DNA from: Anaerolineaceae bacterium
GTDB lineage: Bacteria > Chloroflexota > Anaerolineae > Anaerolineales > Anaerolineaceae
Reading direction: 5' to 3'
NCBI GenBank assembly: GCA_002702705.1
Contig: PABH01000051.1
Coordinates: 41,421 to 105,420, forward strand
Length of the DNA stretch: 64,000 nt
Part shown: one piece after another, positions 9,055 to 18,972 of the stretch
Position numbering within the stretch: position 1 is the stretch's first letter
Layout of the letters: every line of letters begins with the position of its first letter
The notes under the pieces: model-generated
Database searches by the model: none
Seen by the model: only the letters and a program-made list of their open reading frames with translations
Told to the model about the DNA's origin: nothing
Program-made: the position numbers and the translations under genes

Positions 9055-10869
9055 TTACGGTATGATTTTCACTGGTGCTGCGCTGCAACTCACGCTTTCG
9101 TTATAACCATCATTTGCAACTGCACATATATAATATTCCCCAAGATTTACTCCAGAGGTATCCCACTGATAAGTTGGATATTCGTAATTCACATAGTTTT
9201 TTAACAAAGTCGGCAAATAAACAAAATAAGGACCTACTGGGTCACCAGAACCTGGAATAAGATTAAACTCCTGTGCCTGATTCTTTTTCGGTTCATCTAA
9301 GTTATCCGTGTAATAAAAAACCAGACTTTGTAAATCCTCCTCAGAAGAGTTATATTCTATTGTATATACTTCACCGGATTTTACGGATTCCATTTTATTT
9401 AGTTTGATCCAATCAATTTGTTGGTGAAAATGAAAATCCATCACATTTTCGTTAGGGTCAAAACGGAAATTTGCATTGGGTTCTGTGAAATTTAACCAAT
9501 GCGTATTTGCCGAACAGTAATCACTATCCACTGGCACACCGTTATATGGATCGTATAAATCAATTGTGTACGTATGCCAACCAATTTCCAGTGATATTTC
9601 ACGCGAAACGTAAGTACATCCATTCGAGCGCCACATCCACCGCCCTGCCATACCTTCTTCCGGTGCGGAATAAGGTCCATTTTGATACATACGGATATTT
9701 AAATAACGATAATCCGCCGGAGCAGCTAATTGATTATTAGGAAAGCTTAAGAAGATCTTTGGTTCAGCTTCACCCACCCCACCTGCACATTGATGTGGAT
9801 CTGTATATACGTGCAAAATACCATCGATGAACTGATAGGTGGAACATCGTGTATCCCAGACATCTTCCGGCCCGGACATATCCCATGGAGCACCTGCTGC
9901 TGTTGCAAAATCCTCACCACTTGTTGGAGATGGATGATAAAATTCAACTTCAGGTTTTTTATTAATGATCAATTGACCACTTTTAACCACGTTTGATGTA
10001 CCTGCGGTCTTCACATAATAAGTATATTCTGTCTCTTCCATCCCTTGGGTATCAATTTGTAAACCACCATTTCCATCTGAACTTACACCACTTTGTATTA
10101 AAACCAATCGTTCAGGAGATCCCAACCCAACCCAAAAATCATACTGAGTATTCGGGGTTAAGCCAGATATGCTAAAATAAACGGGGTTACAATCTGTTAA
10201 ACGAATCCAATCGTAACTAAGATTTGTGTTTGCATTCCATGTTGGATTAATCTTTAATACTTGCCATTCTGGCAAATCAGTCCATTTTAAATTCTCAGTT
10301 GTAGGCGGGTTTTTTAGATCAACTTTATAGAGCCTATAAGAACTTGATGCATAAGCATTAAGGTGCTGAGCAAAACCCGAGGTATATGGATCAATTCCCG
10401 ATATAAAATTTCGATTACTACCATAAAATATTTGATAAATTGCATTCTTATCAATCTTTTCAGCGAGGAATAAACATTGATATTGTGAAGAATCTATTGG
10501 GTACAACGCCCCAATTTTTCCATGTAATAAACCAGGTTTATAACCTGGAAATAACGGATAAAATTCACTATAAGTTCCTTCCGTCTTTGCAGAAAAAACA
10601 CCATCTGAAACTTGAATATTCAACAATTCATTGGTTGTGCCAGCATTATTTAACCACTTATCAATATCATGAAATTCATTCATATCCCATGGATCTTTTA
10701 AAACGTCCGTCGCATAATCATTGCCAGCAGGAATTACCACTGGAGGATTATCATTTTGTGTTGCTGAAATATTTGATTCAGTCAATGAATATGAAGCATA
10801 CAATTCTGTTGTATTAAATATCAATAATAAAGCAAATACGAAAACCAAGCTAAGCTTAAAAAATTTCAT
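9055..10869 (-). CDS. Secreted protein with two related extracellular modules, function unknown
   Basis: A 604-residue exported protein. The first 26 residues form a signal peptide (Lys-rich start, LSLVFVFALLLIF core, cleavage probably near LYASYS). Two segments start alike: DVLKDPWDMNEF near residue 57 and FATAAGAPWDMSGPEDVWDT near 318. Each is followed by beta-rich sequence, suggesting repeated carbohydrate-binding-like or jelly-roll modules. The region between looks fibronectin-like (NTQYDFWVGLG). Near the C-terminus is YFVYLPTLLKNY, a short motif often seen in exported Chloroflexota proteins. Start ATG has AAGGAG seven bases upstream. It stands next to the glycosyltransferase cluster. I recognise no catalytic motif. 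Confidence 0.8.
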   Translation of the reverse strand: MKFFKLSLVFVFALLLIFNTTELYASYSLTESNISATQNDNPPVVIPAGNDYATDVLKDPWDMNEFHDIDKWLNNAGTTNELLNIQVSDGVFSAKTEGTYSEFYPLFPGYKPGLLHGKIGALYPIDSSQYQCLFLAEKIDKNAIYQIFYGSNRNFISGIDPYTSGFAQHLNAYASSSYRLYKVDLKNPPTTENLKWTDLPEWQVLKINPTWNANTNLSYDWIRLTDCNPVYFSISGLTPNTQYDFWVGLGSPERLVLIQSGVSSDGNGGLQIDTQGMEETEYTYYVKTAGTSNVVKSGQLIINKKPEVEFYHPSPTSGEDFATAAGAPWDMSGPEDVWDTRCSTYQFIDGILHVYTDPHQCAGGVGEAEPKIFLSFPNNQLAAPADYRYLNIRMYQNGPYSAPEEGMAGRWMWRSNGCTYVSREISLEIGWHTYTIDLYDPYNGVPVDSDYCSANTHWLNFTEPNANFRFDPNENVMDFHFHQQIDWIKLNKMESVKSGEVYTIEYNSSEEDLQSLVFYYTDNLDEPKKNQAQEFNLIPGSGDPVGPYFVYLPTLLKNYVNYEYPTYQWDTSGVNLGEYYICAVANDGYNESVSCSAAPVKIIP

Positions 10870-10987
10870 TCCATTACTCCTTAAAAGTATGGATTTATTA
10901 TAAACAGCAAAATATTTTAATCACTTAACAACTTCGTTAGATTTTATATCAGCTGATTTCAATCGGTTTATTTGTAAAACAAATACA

Positions 10988-11040
10988 TTTTTTATACAAT
11001 CCCAATAACAACCTTGTGATTTTGGGGATTGTATAAAAAA
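10988..11040. repeat. 16-bp perfect inverted repeat after the glycosyltransferase stop
   Basis: Arms 10988-11003 and 11025-11040 are perfect reverse complements, with a 21-base spacer. The arm ends are T-rich on the outside left and A-rich on the outside right, so on the minus strand the hairpin is followed by A not U; it is not a standard terminator. It lies directly beyond the stop of the gene ending at 11043 and could protect or terminate that mRNA. Confidence 0.6.
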
Positions 11041-11042
11041 CA

Positions 11043-13892
11043 TTAATTAAATTGTTGTTGGTTCCCATTTGTAAATAATATTCTCAAAATATTTAAAGCT
11101 GCTTTTTCTGGATAGAATGTTCTGGTTTTATAAAGCGCATTTATTTGCAGTTTTTTACGTAATTCACTATCTTCAATTAAGGATTTTAATGCATTTAACA
11201 TTGCAGCAAATGAAGAAGTATCGATGATCAATCCATCAATACCGTGACGGACAATGCTTGTGGATCCTCCATTTTCAGGAACAATTACAGCATTTCCACA
11301 AGCCATAGCTTCCAAAGCCGCCAAACCCATTGCTTGATGCGTAGAGCAATCAATAAAAATATCCGATTTCGACATCAAAGCAGATACTCTTTCCGGAGGA
11401 AGGAGACCATATATTTCCCACTCAAAATCCACTGGAAGCATTTGAAATGAGCGATCATTCAATGTCGTACCGTAAAGCATGATGTTTACGCGGTTTCCAT
11501 ACATTTTTTTAATTTTCCGCAATAACAACATCGTTTTGTAAGGTGCACGGTAAGGAGATTCTGGACGAATCATAGCGACAATATTCACTGTTTTTTGATT
11601 TTGAACTTCAAAGAATCCTTGTCTGGGTTGGAATAGATCTAATTCAAGGCTCACCCCAATATTTGCAGTGTCGACACCTATTTTTTCCAAAATCATCTTT
11701 CTTGTCCAATCCGTTTTGGTAAAACGTATCAACTCGGGAAACTTATTGTATGAGTTCCATGCAACTCGATAATCTTCACTATCTTCAAGATACATTAATG
11801 GTTCAAATCCTTGAATATAATAACCACGGAATAACTTTTCCGTATCCTTCTGTAAATCCTCCATCCAAGCAACAGTAGGATTATAAGTGGCAACAATTGC
11901 GTCAAATTTATTTACTAAGAGTTGGAGATCTTTAATTTCACCGTAAATTATTGGAAGCTGCAAGTTTGGATAAGCAGATTTAAATCTGGCTTCATAATCC
12001 ATTAAATTAAATAGGCAGACTTTAACACCCATTTTTTGCATCGCATATGCTTCACTAATAACAACATTACCCCCGCCACCCGCACTTGTAATCGGCAAAA
12101 TAAACAAAATACTTTTACCGGCAAACAATGCTGAGCCCATTTTGATTGTTTCTTCGCGTTCCAAAACTATACTGTTAATCGCCCGGATTCCTTCTAACAC
12201 CCTGCTTTTATGACAAAACGCAACGCCCTCTTTTACATAGTCTGCGCCATGTTTGTTCTTTAATTTTTCAAACGCCTGTTGTCCTAGTTTTTTGCGAAGA
12301 TCATTGCTGTAACTTTTTGATTGGGCATGATAAATATAAACATCATCAGCTAATGCTAATTTCCACCCGGCTTTTCTCGCGCGCAAAGCAAAATCATCTT
12401 CTTCTCCATAACCCTTTCCAAAATTTTCCTCATCAAACATCCCGATTTCGTTAATTAAAGCGCTGCGAATCAACAAACAAAAGCCATTTAAAAAAGGCAT
12501 ATCCGGATAAACCTGTCCCGAATATTTTGTTACTAGCCTAGCCATTTCCTGAACAGATATTCCTTCCGGCAATTCATTGGCTGACCAATCGCCGTTTTCT
12601 TCTAACTTTGGAACAGACTGCCACGATGCTGTATTAGATAATGGGCCAACCATCCCAATTTCATTATCACTGTTTGCACAGGCAACCATACGATCAAGCC
12701 ATTCTGTCGAAACAATCGTATCGCTATTTAATAACACTACAAAATCCGCGGAACTAACCTGCAAACCACGGTTGGCTGCGTAGGTATATCCTGTTGCTTC
12801 CTCACTACGGTAAAGTTCAGCTCCAATTTCTACCGCTTTCCGATTTAAAAAACTTGCAGTTTCTTGATTACTTCCATCATCAATCAAGATTAGATGATAA
12901 GGCTGATTGGTATACAATATTACGGATTCAATACATTTTTTTACGTCTTCCAATGCATTGTGAATACATATAATAATATCTACAGGTTCTAGATGAGGGG
13001 AAACATCAAAATCCGGCAAGTTGATCGGGGCAATCTCTTTTGAAGAACCACGCATATCACCGTAAAGGTTAATCTCCAAACCAATTCGTATTAATATTTT
13101 TTGAAAAAAACCTAAAAATCCACGTTCTTTAAAAACATTTAAGATTTTAAACATTTTTTTAAGTATTTTTTCCAAAAAACCACCTTTTGGAATAACTTTA
13201 TAACGTAGAGAGCGGATAAAATTCATTATTATCCATAGTTTCCCCCGCTGCAGATCATCATAAAAAATTTGCCATTCTTGATTCTTTAATTGAGCTAAAG
13301 AAAGTTTATCTTTTAATTCTTGGTCATACCCTTTTTCAGATAACAAATAACTAAAATGTTGGTTCCGCTCCAAGTTTCTGGCGTTTTGATTTTTGTACTC
13401 AATTAAAAGATTCTGCCGGATATCAATCTCTCGTGATCGAACAAGTGCAATTTTCTGAGTTCGGGCAATAAAACTTGTGTTATCCAAAAGGCTTTTTTCA
13501 TACTTTAACACTTTAAATTCCGAATAATCAGAGATAAAATCGAAATCTTCATAGTATCGAAGTTCAGCAAATCGATCAATTAATTCAAAAAGATCCAATT
13601 GGTAATCTAAAAACTGTGCTTTTGGCATCAACAAATAAACAGCTTGAAAAGCGGAGAGATTTGTGTATACCTTTAGCAAATCTCCAAATTTATCAGGTAA
13701 AACAATTAGTGAATTTGTTTTTTTATTTTCAGATAAATCATATTTTTTTAATGAAGTAATTTGATGAACTGAATTAATTCCCTTAAATTCAATCGATGAG
13801 AAAACCAAAGGAGATTGATCGTAAATATTTTGGACAAGTTGTTCTAAACATAACTGGATATTTTTAAAATAATCTCGATTTTCGGATTCCAT
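11043..13892 (-). CDS. Double glycosyltransferase (GT2-GT4 fusion), long form
   Basis: 949 residues in three parts. Residues 1-300 are hydrophilic, of unknown fold. A GT2 (GT-A) domain follows from about 303: VDIIICIHNALEDV, LILIDDGSN, and the DxD-like LLNSDTI, then GEEDDFALRARKAGW as the acceptor-side motif. From about 590 a GT-B/GT4-like domain ends with MGLAALEAMACGNAVIVPE, the nucleotide-sugar-binding motif. It probably adds two sugars in sequence to a surface polysaccharide or glycoprotein at the cytoplasmic face. The gene at 14972-17095 is a clear paralogue over the last 650 residues. ATG start with AAGGAA upstream; seven bases follow the previous gene, so they are one operon. Specificity is unknown. 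Confidence 0.85.
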   Translation of the reverse strand: MESENRDYFKNIQLCLEQLVQNIYDQSPLVFSSIEFKGINSVHQITSLKKYDLSENKKTNSLIVLPDKFGDLLKVYTNLSAFQAVYLLMPKAQFLDYQLDLFELIDRFAELRYYEDFDFISDYSEFKVLKYEKSLLDNTSFIARTQKIALVRSREIDIRQNLLIEYKNQNARNLERNQHFSYLLSEKGYDQELKDKLSLAQLKNQEWQIFYDDLQRGKLWIIMNFIRSLRYKVIPKGGFLEKILKKMFKILNVFKERGFLGFFQKILIRIGLEINLYGDMRGSSKEIAPINLPDFDVSPHLEPVDIIICIHNALEDVKKCIESVILYTNQPYHLILIDDGSNQETASFLNRKAVEIGAELYRSEEATGYTYAANRGLQVSSADFVVLLNSDTIVSTEWLDRMVACANSDNEIGMVGPLSNTASWQSVPKLEENGDWSANELPEGISVQEMARLVTKYSGQVYPDMPFLNGFCLLIRSALINEIGMFDEENFGKGYGEEDDFALRARKAGWKLALADDVYIYHAQSKSYSNDLRKKLGQQAFEKLKNKHGADYVKEGVAFCHKSRVLEGIRAINSIVLEREETIKMGSALFAGKSILFILPITSAGGGGNVVISEAYAMQKMGVKVCLFNLMDYEARFKSAYPNLQLPIIYGEIKDLQLLVNKFDAIVATYNPTVAWMEDLQKDTEKLFRGYYIQGFEPLMYLEDSEDYRVAWNSYNKFPELIRFTKTDWTRKMILEKIGVDTANIGVSLELDLFQPRQGFFEVQNQKTVNIVAMIRPESPYRAPYKTMLLLRKIKKMYGNRVNIMLYGTTLNDRSFQMLPVDFEWEIYGLLPPERVSALMSKSDIFIDCSTHQAMGLAALEAMACGNAVIVPENGGSTSIVRHGIDGLIIDTSSFAAMLNALKSLIEDSELRKKLQINALYKTRTFYPEKAALNILRILFTNGNQQQFN

Positions 13893-13899
13893 AAATTCC

Positions 13900-14958
13900 T
13901 TATGATAATAAAATATCTTGAATGGTCTTATAGATTCTCGTGATATTTTTTCGAATCGTATGTTGGTTTAATAAATCGAAATAAACAGATTTTTTTATAT
14001 TGTTTCTTAATACAGAATTTTCAATTAATTCGATGAAACTTGCTTCCCAATCTTGTAAATTTTCAGCCAAGAATCCGTTCTCTCCGGGGCGGATAACCTT
14101 CTGATATTCCTCAATCTTGGAAAAGATACCAGCTGCTTGGATCGCAGCATAATCCAAAAACTTTATATACGATTTTGCTTTATTAAACTCGTAGTCCTTA
14201 AATGGTGAAATTCCTATATCCCAATTAACCGTGGATGTAAACCATGACATAAACAAAGGATATTCATAATTTTCAGGATTTGTGGGTATGTTATAAATCG
14301 GAAAATCGATTTTGTTGTTTTCTAATATCTCTGGGGTTACAGCCCCAAGTAACTCAAACCGAATTCTGCTGCCAAATTTTTGATGCAAATTGGATAATAC
14401 CGGTAACACCATTTCAAGATCATCCTTATGAGTTAGTGTTCCCATATAACCAATCCGAACCACTTCATTTACAACTGGCTGAATCTTCATCCCACAAATT
14501 AATCGTTCATCCATAAAATTCGGCAGAACTTGAACAGCATCATTCCAAGATTTGTATTTGTTTTTCAGAAAATCCGTTGTTACTAATAAGGAATCCGCGT
14601 TCTGTAAAAAAAACTCAAAAACTTCAATATGCCTTGAGGTTGGGAAGTCCTTACGCACAGCCTGTAATGCAAAAAAATCATCATCAAATGCGTATACAAA
14701 TTTAGCATGCACTTCTTTTATTTTATCGATCAAAATTTTAGCATATTCCAAATTAATATCCGGACGCCAAAAACGATCAACAATGACGACTTGAGTTGAA
14801 TCTAAAATATCATCATAAGTGACAGAATCGGTAACTATCAGTTTACTACTTAATAATGGATGGTAAAGAGGGCGTAATAACCGGATATAAGCGCTACCGT
14901 GTGGTCGAAAATCGATCCCATATTCGGGTATGATATGAACCCTGATTTTATTTTCCAT
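13900..14958 (-). CDS. Glycosyltransferase, GT4-like
   Basis: A 352-residue cytoplasmic protein with a GT-B-like layout: an N-terminal half containing VVIVDRFWRPD and FVYAFDDDFFALQ, and a C-terminal half with VRIGYMGTLTHKDDLE and a late KSYIKFLDYAAIQAAGIFSK segment in the place of the usual nucleotide-sugar site. The start is the ATG at 14958; the TTG further upstream (14982) would overlap the previous gene. It sits between the two GT2-GT4 proteins in the same operon, with a gap of 13 bases upstream and 7 downstream, so it probably acts on the same glycan. Donor and acceptor are unknown. Confidence 0.75.
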   Translation of the reverse strand: MENKIRVHIIPEYGIDFRPHGSAYIRLLRPLYHPLLSSKLIVTDSVTYDDILDSTQVVIVDRFWRPDINLEYAKILIDKIKEVHAKFVYAFDDDFFALQAVRKDFPTSRHIEVFEFFLQNADSLLVTTDFLKNKYKSWNDAVQVLPNFMDERLICGMKIQPVVNEVVRIGYMGTLTHKDDLEMVLPVLSNLHQKFGSRIRFELLGAVTPEILENNKIDFPIYNIPTNPENYEYPLFMSWFTSTVNWDIGISPFKDYEFNKAKSYIKFLDYAAIQAAGIFSKIEEYQKVIRPGENGFLAENLQDWEASFIELIENSVLRNNIKKSVYFDLLNQHTIRKNITRIYKTIQDILLS

Positions 14959-14971
14959 GAAAGTAAAGCCC

Positions 14972-17095
14972 TTAACCTTCAAATAATCCAGATAACAGGT
15001 TAAATGATACCACTTCTGGGTAATATTGTTGTACGCTTAATAACGCCCGGTTTTGAATCTCTGCTCTTTTCTGATGGTTTTCTATTAAAAAACGGAGTTG
15101 CTTCATTATCTCTGATTCCACCTTGGTATCCACCAAATAACCATTTTGTCCGTGATTTATAAAAGTATCGGCACCGCCTTCTATTGGAGCAATTACGGCG
15201 CAACCACATGCCATTGCTTCCAGGGCAGTCAACCCCATCGCTTGGTAAGTGGAAAAATCTACAAAAATATCCGTTTCGTTTAATAGAAATGCAACTTGTT
15301 CTGGCGCAAGTAATCCATACAATTTCCAGGGAAATTCAATCTCCATTGATTGGAATAAATGGTTTGTAGCCGGTGTTCCGAAAATATTTATCTCAACCAT
15401 CCCTCGATACTGATCGGATATTTTCTTAAGTATCTTCATCGTTAGGCCGGGTTGACGATATTCTGTTTCCGGTCGGATCATCGCAGCAATTTGAATGGGC
15501 CCATTAGGCCAATCCTTCTTCGGGGTAGGACGAGGCAAAAACAAATCCACATCAAAATCACAACCAACAACCATAGCTTGTTTCCCGGTCTCATCCAAAA
15601 CAATATCACGATTCCAATTCGTTTTTGTAAAACAAATCAGATTTTCAAATAGAGTATATGATTTCAAAGCTTGCTCGTATTCTTTCGAACCTTTAGAAAA
15701 CATTCGTGGTTCGAAATCTTGAATATAATACCCTTTTTTTATATTTTCCAAATTCCTCAACCATTCAACGGTATGGTATGCCGTTGCAATTACAGCATCA
15801 AAGTGCTCACAAATTTTGGGCAAGTTTTCCTTTTCACCATAAATTACGGGAAGTAATAATCCAGGGTATGATTGCTCAAATTGTCCTCGATGTCCTTCTA
15901 AATTAAAAATCGAGACCTCAACCCCCATTTTTTGCATTGCGACTCCTTCCGACAGGATGATATTTCCTCCTCCAAAGGCTTTCGCGATAGGCAATAGAAA
16001 CAAAACTTTCTTACCGATAAATTCCCCCCTCCCTTTTTGAATAATCTTTTCACGTTCCCAAAGAAACGCTGACTTCGCTCGAATTCCATTTAACACCCGG
16101 TCCGTCAGACAATATAACACTCCTTCATCAATAATACCCTGACCGTGTTTATTTACTAAAATTTTTCCTGATTGAGCACTGAGTTGCTTGCGCTTTTCCG
16201 AACTGTAACTTTTTGACTGGGCATGGAAGATATAAACATCGTCTGCCAAGGCCATCTTCCAACCAGCTTTCCTGGCTCGAAGCACATAATCATCCTCTTC
16301 TCCATATCCTTGACCAAAATTTTCTTCGTCAAAATACCCGATTGATTCAATTACTGCACGTTTTATCATCAAACAGAAGCCATTTAATAATGGCATATAA
16401 GGATACATCTGTGCGGAATTTCTTGAGATTAAGATTCCCATGTCAAAAACATCGATTCCGGAAGGTAATGGATTGGCTGCCCAATCACCATCTTCTTCGA
16501 TTTTTGGAATGGATTGCCATGAAGCTGTATTGGACAAGGGACCAACAATGCCAATTTCATCTTGATGATTAGCACATTGAGTCAATCGATCAATCCACTG
16601 ATCGGTAACAATGGTATCGCTATTTAATAGCACCACAAAATCCGCTGATGATGCCCGCATTCCGCGATTTGCTGCATATGTATAGCCAGTTCCGATATCG
16701 CTGCGTAATAGTGTGGCTTCGTGTTTTTTACTAAATTCTTCTAAATATTTTTGTGTTTCTATCCCGCTGCCATCATCAATTAAGATTAGTTTATATGGGG
16801 ATGAAGTGTTTTCAACAACAGATGTTAAACATCGTTTTACATCATCCAATGCATTGTGAACACAAACGACAATATCCACACTTTGAGTATGTTGTTTTAT
16901 AGCCTCCTGATCACGTTTGACTGCCTGTAAAGAATTTATGACTTTTTGATGATTTTTCCTGAACCGAAAAAGAACATTTCCTTTAATTAACAATAGAGTT
17001 CTTTTAACTTTCATAACAACGCGCCGTAAAGTTTCTTTAATCCCTGCTGTTTTTATTATATAAAAGAAGTGATTAACATAATATCGTATTTTCAA
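14972..17095 (-). CDS. Double glycosyltransferase (GT2-GT4 fusion), short form
   Basis: 707 residues, paralogous to the 949-residue protein but without most of its N-terminal extension. GT2 domain from about residue 73: VDIVVCVHNALDDV, LILIDDGSG, LLNSDTIV, GEEDDYVLRARKAGW. GT-B domain from about 360, ending in MGLTALEAMACGCAVIAP. Shared stretches such as GPLSNTASWQS and DVYIFHAQSKSYS are nearly identical in the two proteins, showing a duplication. The start is probably a TTG at 17095: GAGG lies five bases upstream, an in-frame TAG directly precedes it, and no in-frame ATG occurs before residue 28. Role: two-step sugar transfer, inferred. Confidence 0.83.
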   Translation of the reverse strand: MKIRYYVNHFFYIIKTAGIKETLRRVVMKVKRTLLLIKGNVLFRFRKNHQKVINSLQAVKRDQEAIKQHTQSVDIVVCVHNALDDVKRCLTSVVENTSSPYKLILIDDGSGIETQKYLEEFSKKHEATLLRSDIGTGYTYAANRGMRASSADFVVLLNSDTIVTDQWIDRLTQCANHQDEIGIVGPLSNTASWQSIPKIEEDGDWAANPLPSGIDVFDMGILISRNSAQMYPYMPLLNGFCLMIKRAVIESIGYFDEENFGQGYGEEDDYVLRARKAGWKMALADDVYIFHAQSKSYSSEKRKQLSAQSGKILVNKHGQGIIDEGVLYCLTDRVLNGIRAKSAFLWEREKIIQKGRGEFIGKKVLFLLPIAKAFGGGNIILSEGVAMQKMGVEVSIFNLEGHRGQFEQSYPGLLLPVIYGEKENLPKICEHFDAVIATAYHTVEWLRNLENIKKGYYIQDFEPRMFSKGSKEYEQALKSYTLFENLICFTKTNWNRDIVLDETGKQAMVVGCDFDVDLFLPRPTPKKDWPNGPIQIAAMIRPETEYRQPGLTMKILKKISDQYRGMVEINIFGTPATNHLFQSMEIEFPWKLYGLLAPEQVAFLLNETDIFVDFSTYQAMGLTALEAMACGCAVIAPIEGGADTFINHGQNGYLVDTKVESEIMKQLRFLIENHQKRAEIQNRALLSVQQYYPEVVSFNLLSGLFEG

Positions 17096-17124
17096 CTAAT
17101 CCTCGATAAATTGACATTTTTTAT

Positions 17125-18675
17125 TTACTTGCTTTCGCAATTTTTTTCTAGATTTGGAGACATATACAAACCAGGTTCAATATTAATATAATTAGCAACT
17201 AAATATTCATCTAATCGCTTTAAATATTCCCGAGTATCATAATGATCCCAAACAACCATCTCTTTTCGAATAACAATGGCATTGATATCTGGTTGTTTTA
17301 AATCTATCAGAATATCATCCAAAGCAACTTCAGCTACCCATGGCCATAAATAAGTATATTTAGAGATGAATTTATAATCCGTATACCAATAAAAGTATAA
17401 TTGTGATGGATAAAACCCAACCAACACATTGTTTTGTTCGCAGGTTAATTCATTTAGTTCATCTTTTAATTCTAAAATATATGAAAAGTTGTTTTTATAA
17501 TTATACTTTTCAAAGTTATGAACTATACTTGTAAACACGCGAAGACTGATTCCACTAATTATAAGCAAAACCAATATAGATACTCCTTGATATACTTTTC
17601 TTGGTTTTAAAGATTTCCAAACCTCAAAGCTACAAAACAATGAAATAATAAAAACTGCTAAGAGCACAAATGGTTGAGCTCGAAATCCCCATGGATTAAT
17701 TACCAATGTTGCAGCCAAAAAAAGATAGACAAACAAACCAGATAAAAACTTTTTATGTAACAAATAAATTAAAACGATTAGAATACTGACAATCCGATAT
17801 ATCCCACCTGTGAAAAACCAACGATCAAAGTCCGTATAATTAAAAGTAATTGGTCGAAAAATATCAAAATTCCACCAAACCGGATTAAATAAATCAAACG
17901 CTGTTCTAATAAATTTCCAAATATCAAGGAAACGATTCGGATTTGTGTACACATATTTTGAATAAATAGCAGTATTAAAATGGATCGCCTGAGAATAAAA
18001 TGCTTGAAATGAGTTTGTAATAATTAGAAATATAAGAAAAAAAAACACAAATCCTAAACCCAAAAAAAAGATTTTTACTCCTGCTTTAAAATGATCGATT
18101 GTGATAAAAATCCCTGCCACGAATATTGGATAAATTGCTAAAGGATCTGACATAATGGCGATAAAAGAAAACACAACGATTGTAATAATATTAATAAAGT
18201 TTAATCTCTCTCGTTTAACAAATGCGTTTAAAACTAAAATAAACACAACCAATAAGGAAATAGCACAAAAAGCATTATATAGAACCATATTTCCCAGATA
18301 CATCACACGTAAAACACTCCAAATCAAGCTTGTGATCCCGATCGGAAGATAATTTTTTGTTAATTTTGCACACCAAATTAACGACACTAATTGAAATAGT
18401 AATACAGATAATCGAGAAAAAAACAGTGATTTTCCAAAAATACTAACAACAAATGCCATCAAATAATAAGTAAAAGGAAAGTGATGGGTAAATACGTCTT
18501 TATAAAGGATTTTTCCTTGGGTTATAAAAGCGCCTGTTACGAGATTATCTGCCTCGTCATCAAAAACTCCTATATAAAGGGTAACAATACCTAGGGCTAA
18601 CGAAAAGCAAAATAATACCCAACCTAATATTTTTTCAATTTCAATTTCTTTTTTTACTTTAAAATTCAGCACCAT
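17125..18675 (-). CDS. GT-C-type membrane glycosyltransferase (ArnT/PMT-like)
   Basis: A 516-residue integral membrane protein with about 11 hydrophobic segments. The first outside loop carries FDDEADNLVTGAF and THHFPFTYYL, matching the acidic pair and H/P-rich pattern of lipid-linked sugar transferases of families GT39/GT83. The C-terminal 110 residues form a soluble outside domain. Such enzymes move sugars from polyprenyl-phosphate carriers outside the membrane. It is the first gene of the minus-strand glycosylation operon, 29 bases before the short GT2-GT4 gene. The gene is strongly AT-rich. Exact substrate unknown. Confidence 0.75.
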   Translation of the reverse strand: MVLNFKVKKEIEIEKILGWVLFCFSLALGIVTLYIGVFDDEADNLVTGAFITQGKILYKDVFTHHFPFTYYLMAFVVSIFGKSLFFSRLSVLLFQLVSLIWCAKLTKNYLPIGITSLIWSVLRVMYLGNMVLYNAFCAISLLVVFILVLNAFVKRERLNFINIITIVVFSFIAIMSDPLAIYPIFVAGIFITIDHFKAGVKIFFLGLGFVFFFLIFLIITNSFQAFYSQAIHFNTAIYSKYVYTNPNRFLDIWKFIRTAFDLFNPVWWNFDIFRPITFNYTDFDRWFFTGGIYRIVSILIVLIYLLHKKFLSGLFVYLFLAATLVINPWGFRAQPFVLLAVFIISLFCSFEVWKSLKPRKVYQGVSILVLLIISGISLRVFTSIVHNFEKYNYKNNFSYILELKDELNELTCEQNNVLVGFYPSQLYFYWYTDYKFISKYTYLWPWVAEVALDDILIDLKQPDINAIVIRKEMVVWDHYDTREYLKRLDEYLVANYINIEPGLYMSPNLEKNCESK

Positions 18676-18972
18676 ATAAAGATTACTCTCTTAATTTTTA
18701 TACATTTGTGATTACAAAATTATATTGATATTAAAACTTTTTTAGTCTATTTTTTTCTTCGATTAATCTGATTTTTTAAATTGACTAATTTTGTCATGAC
18801 CAATTTCGACTAAAATACGATTATACTAAACTTGTAAGTGATGGACTATGTATATTCTTCTTTATATTTTTATTGAACAATTGAGGTGTATGGTAAAGTT
18901 ATTAGCAGATCAAGAATTATCAAATTGGTATCTTACTCAATTTGATTAGTAATTGCAGGAGAATATTATTTG

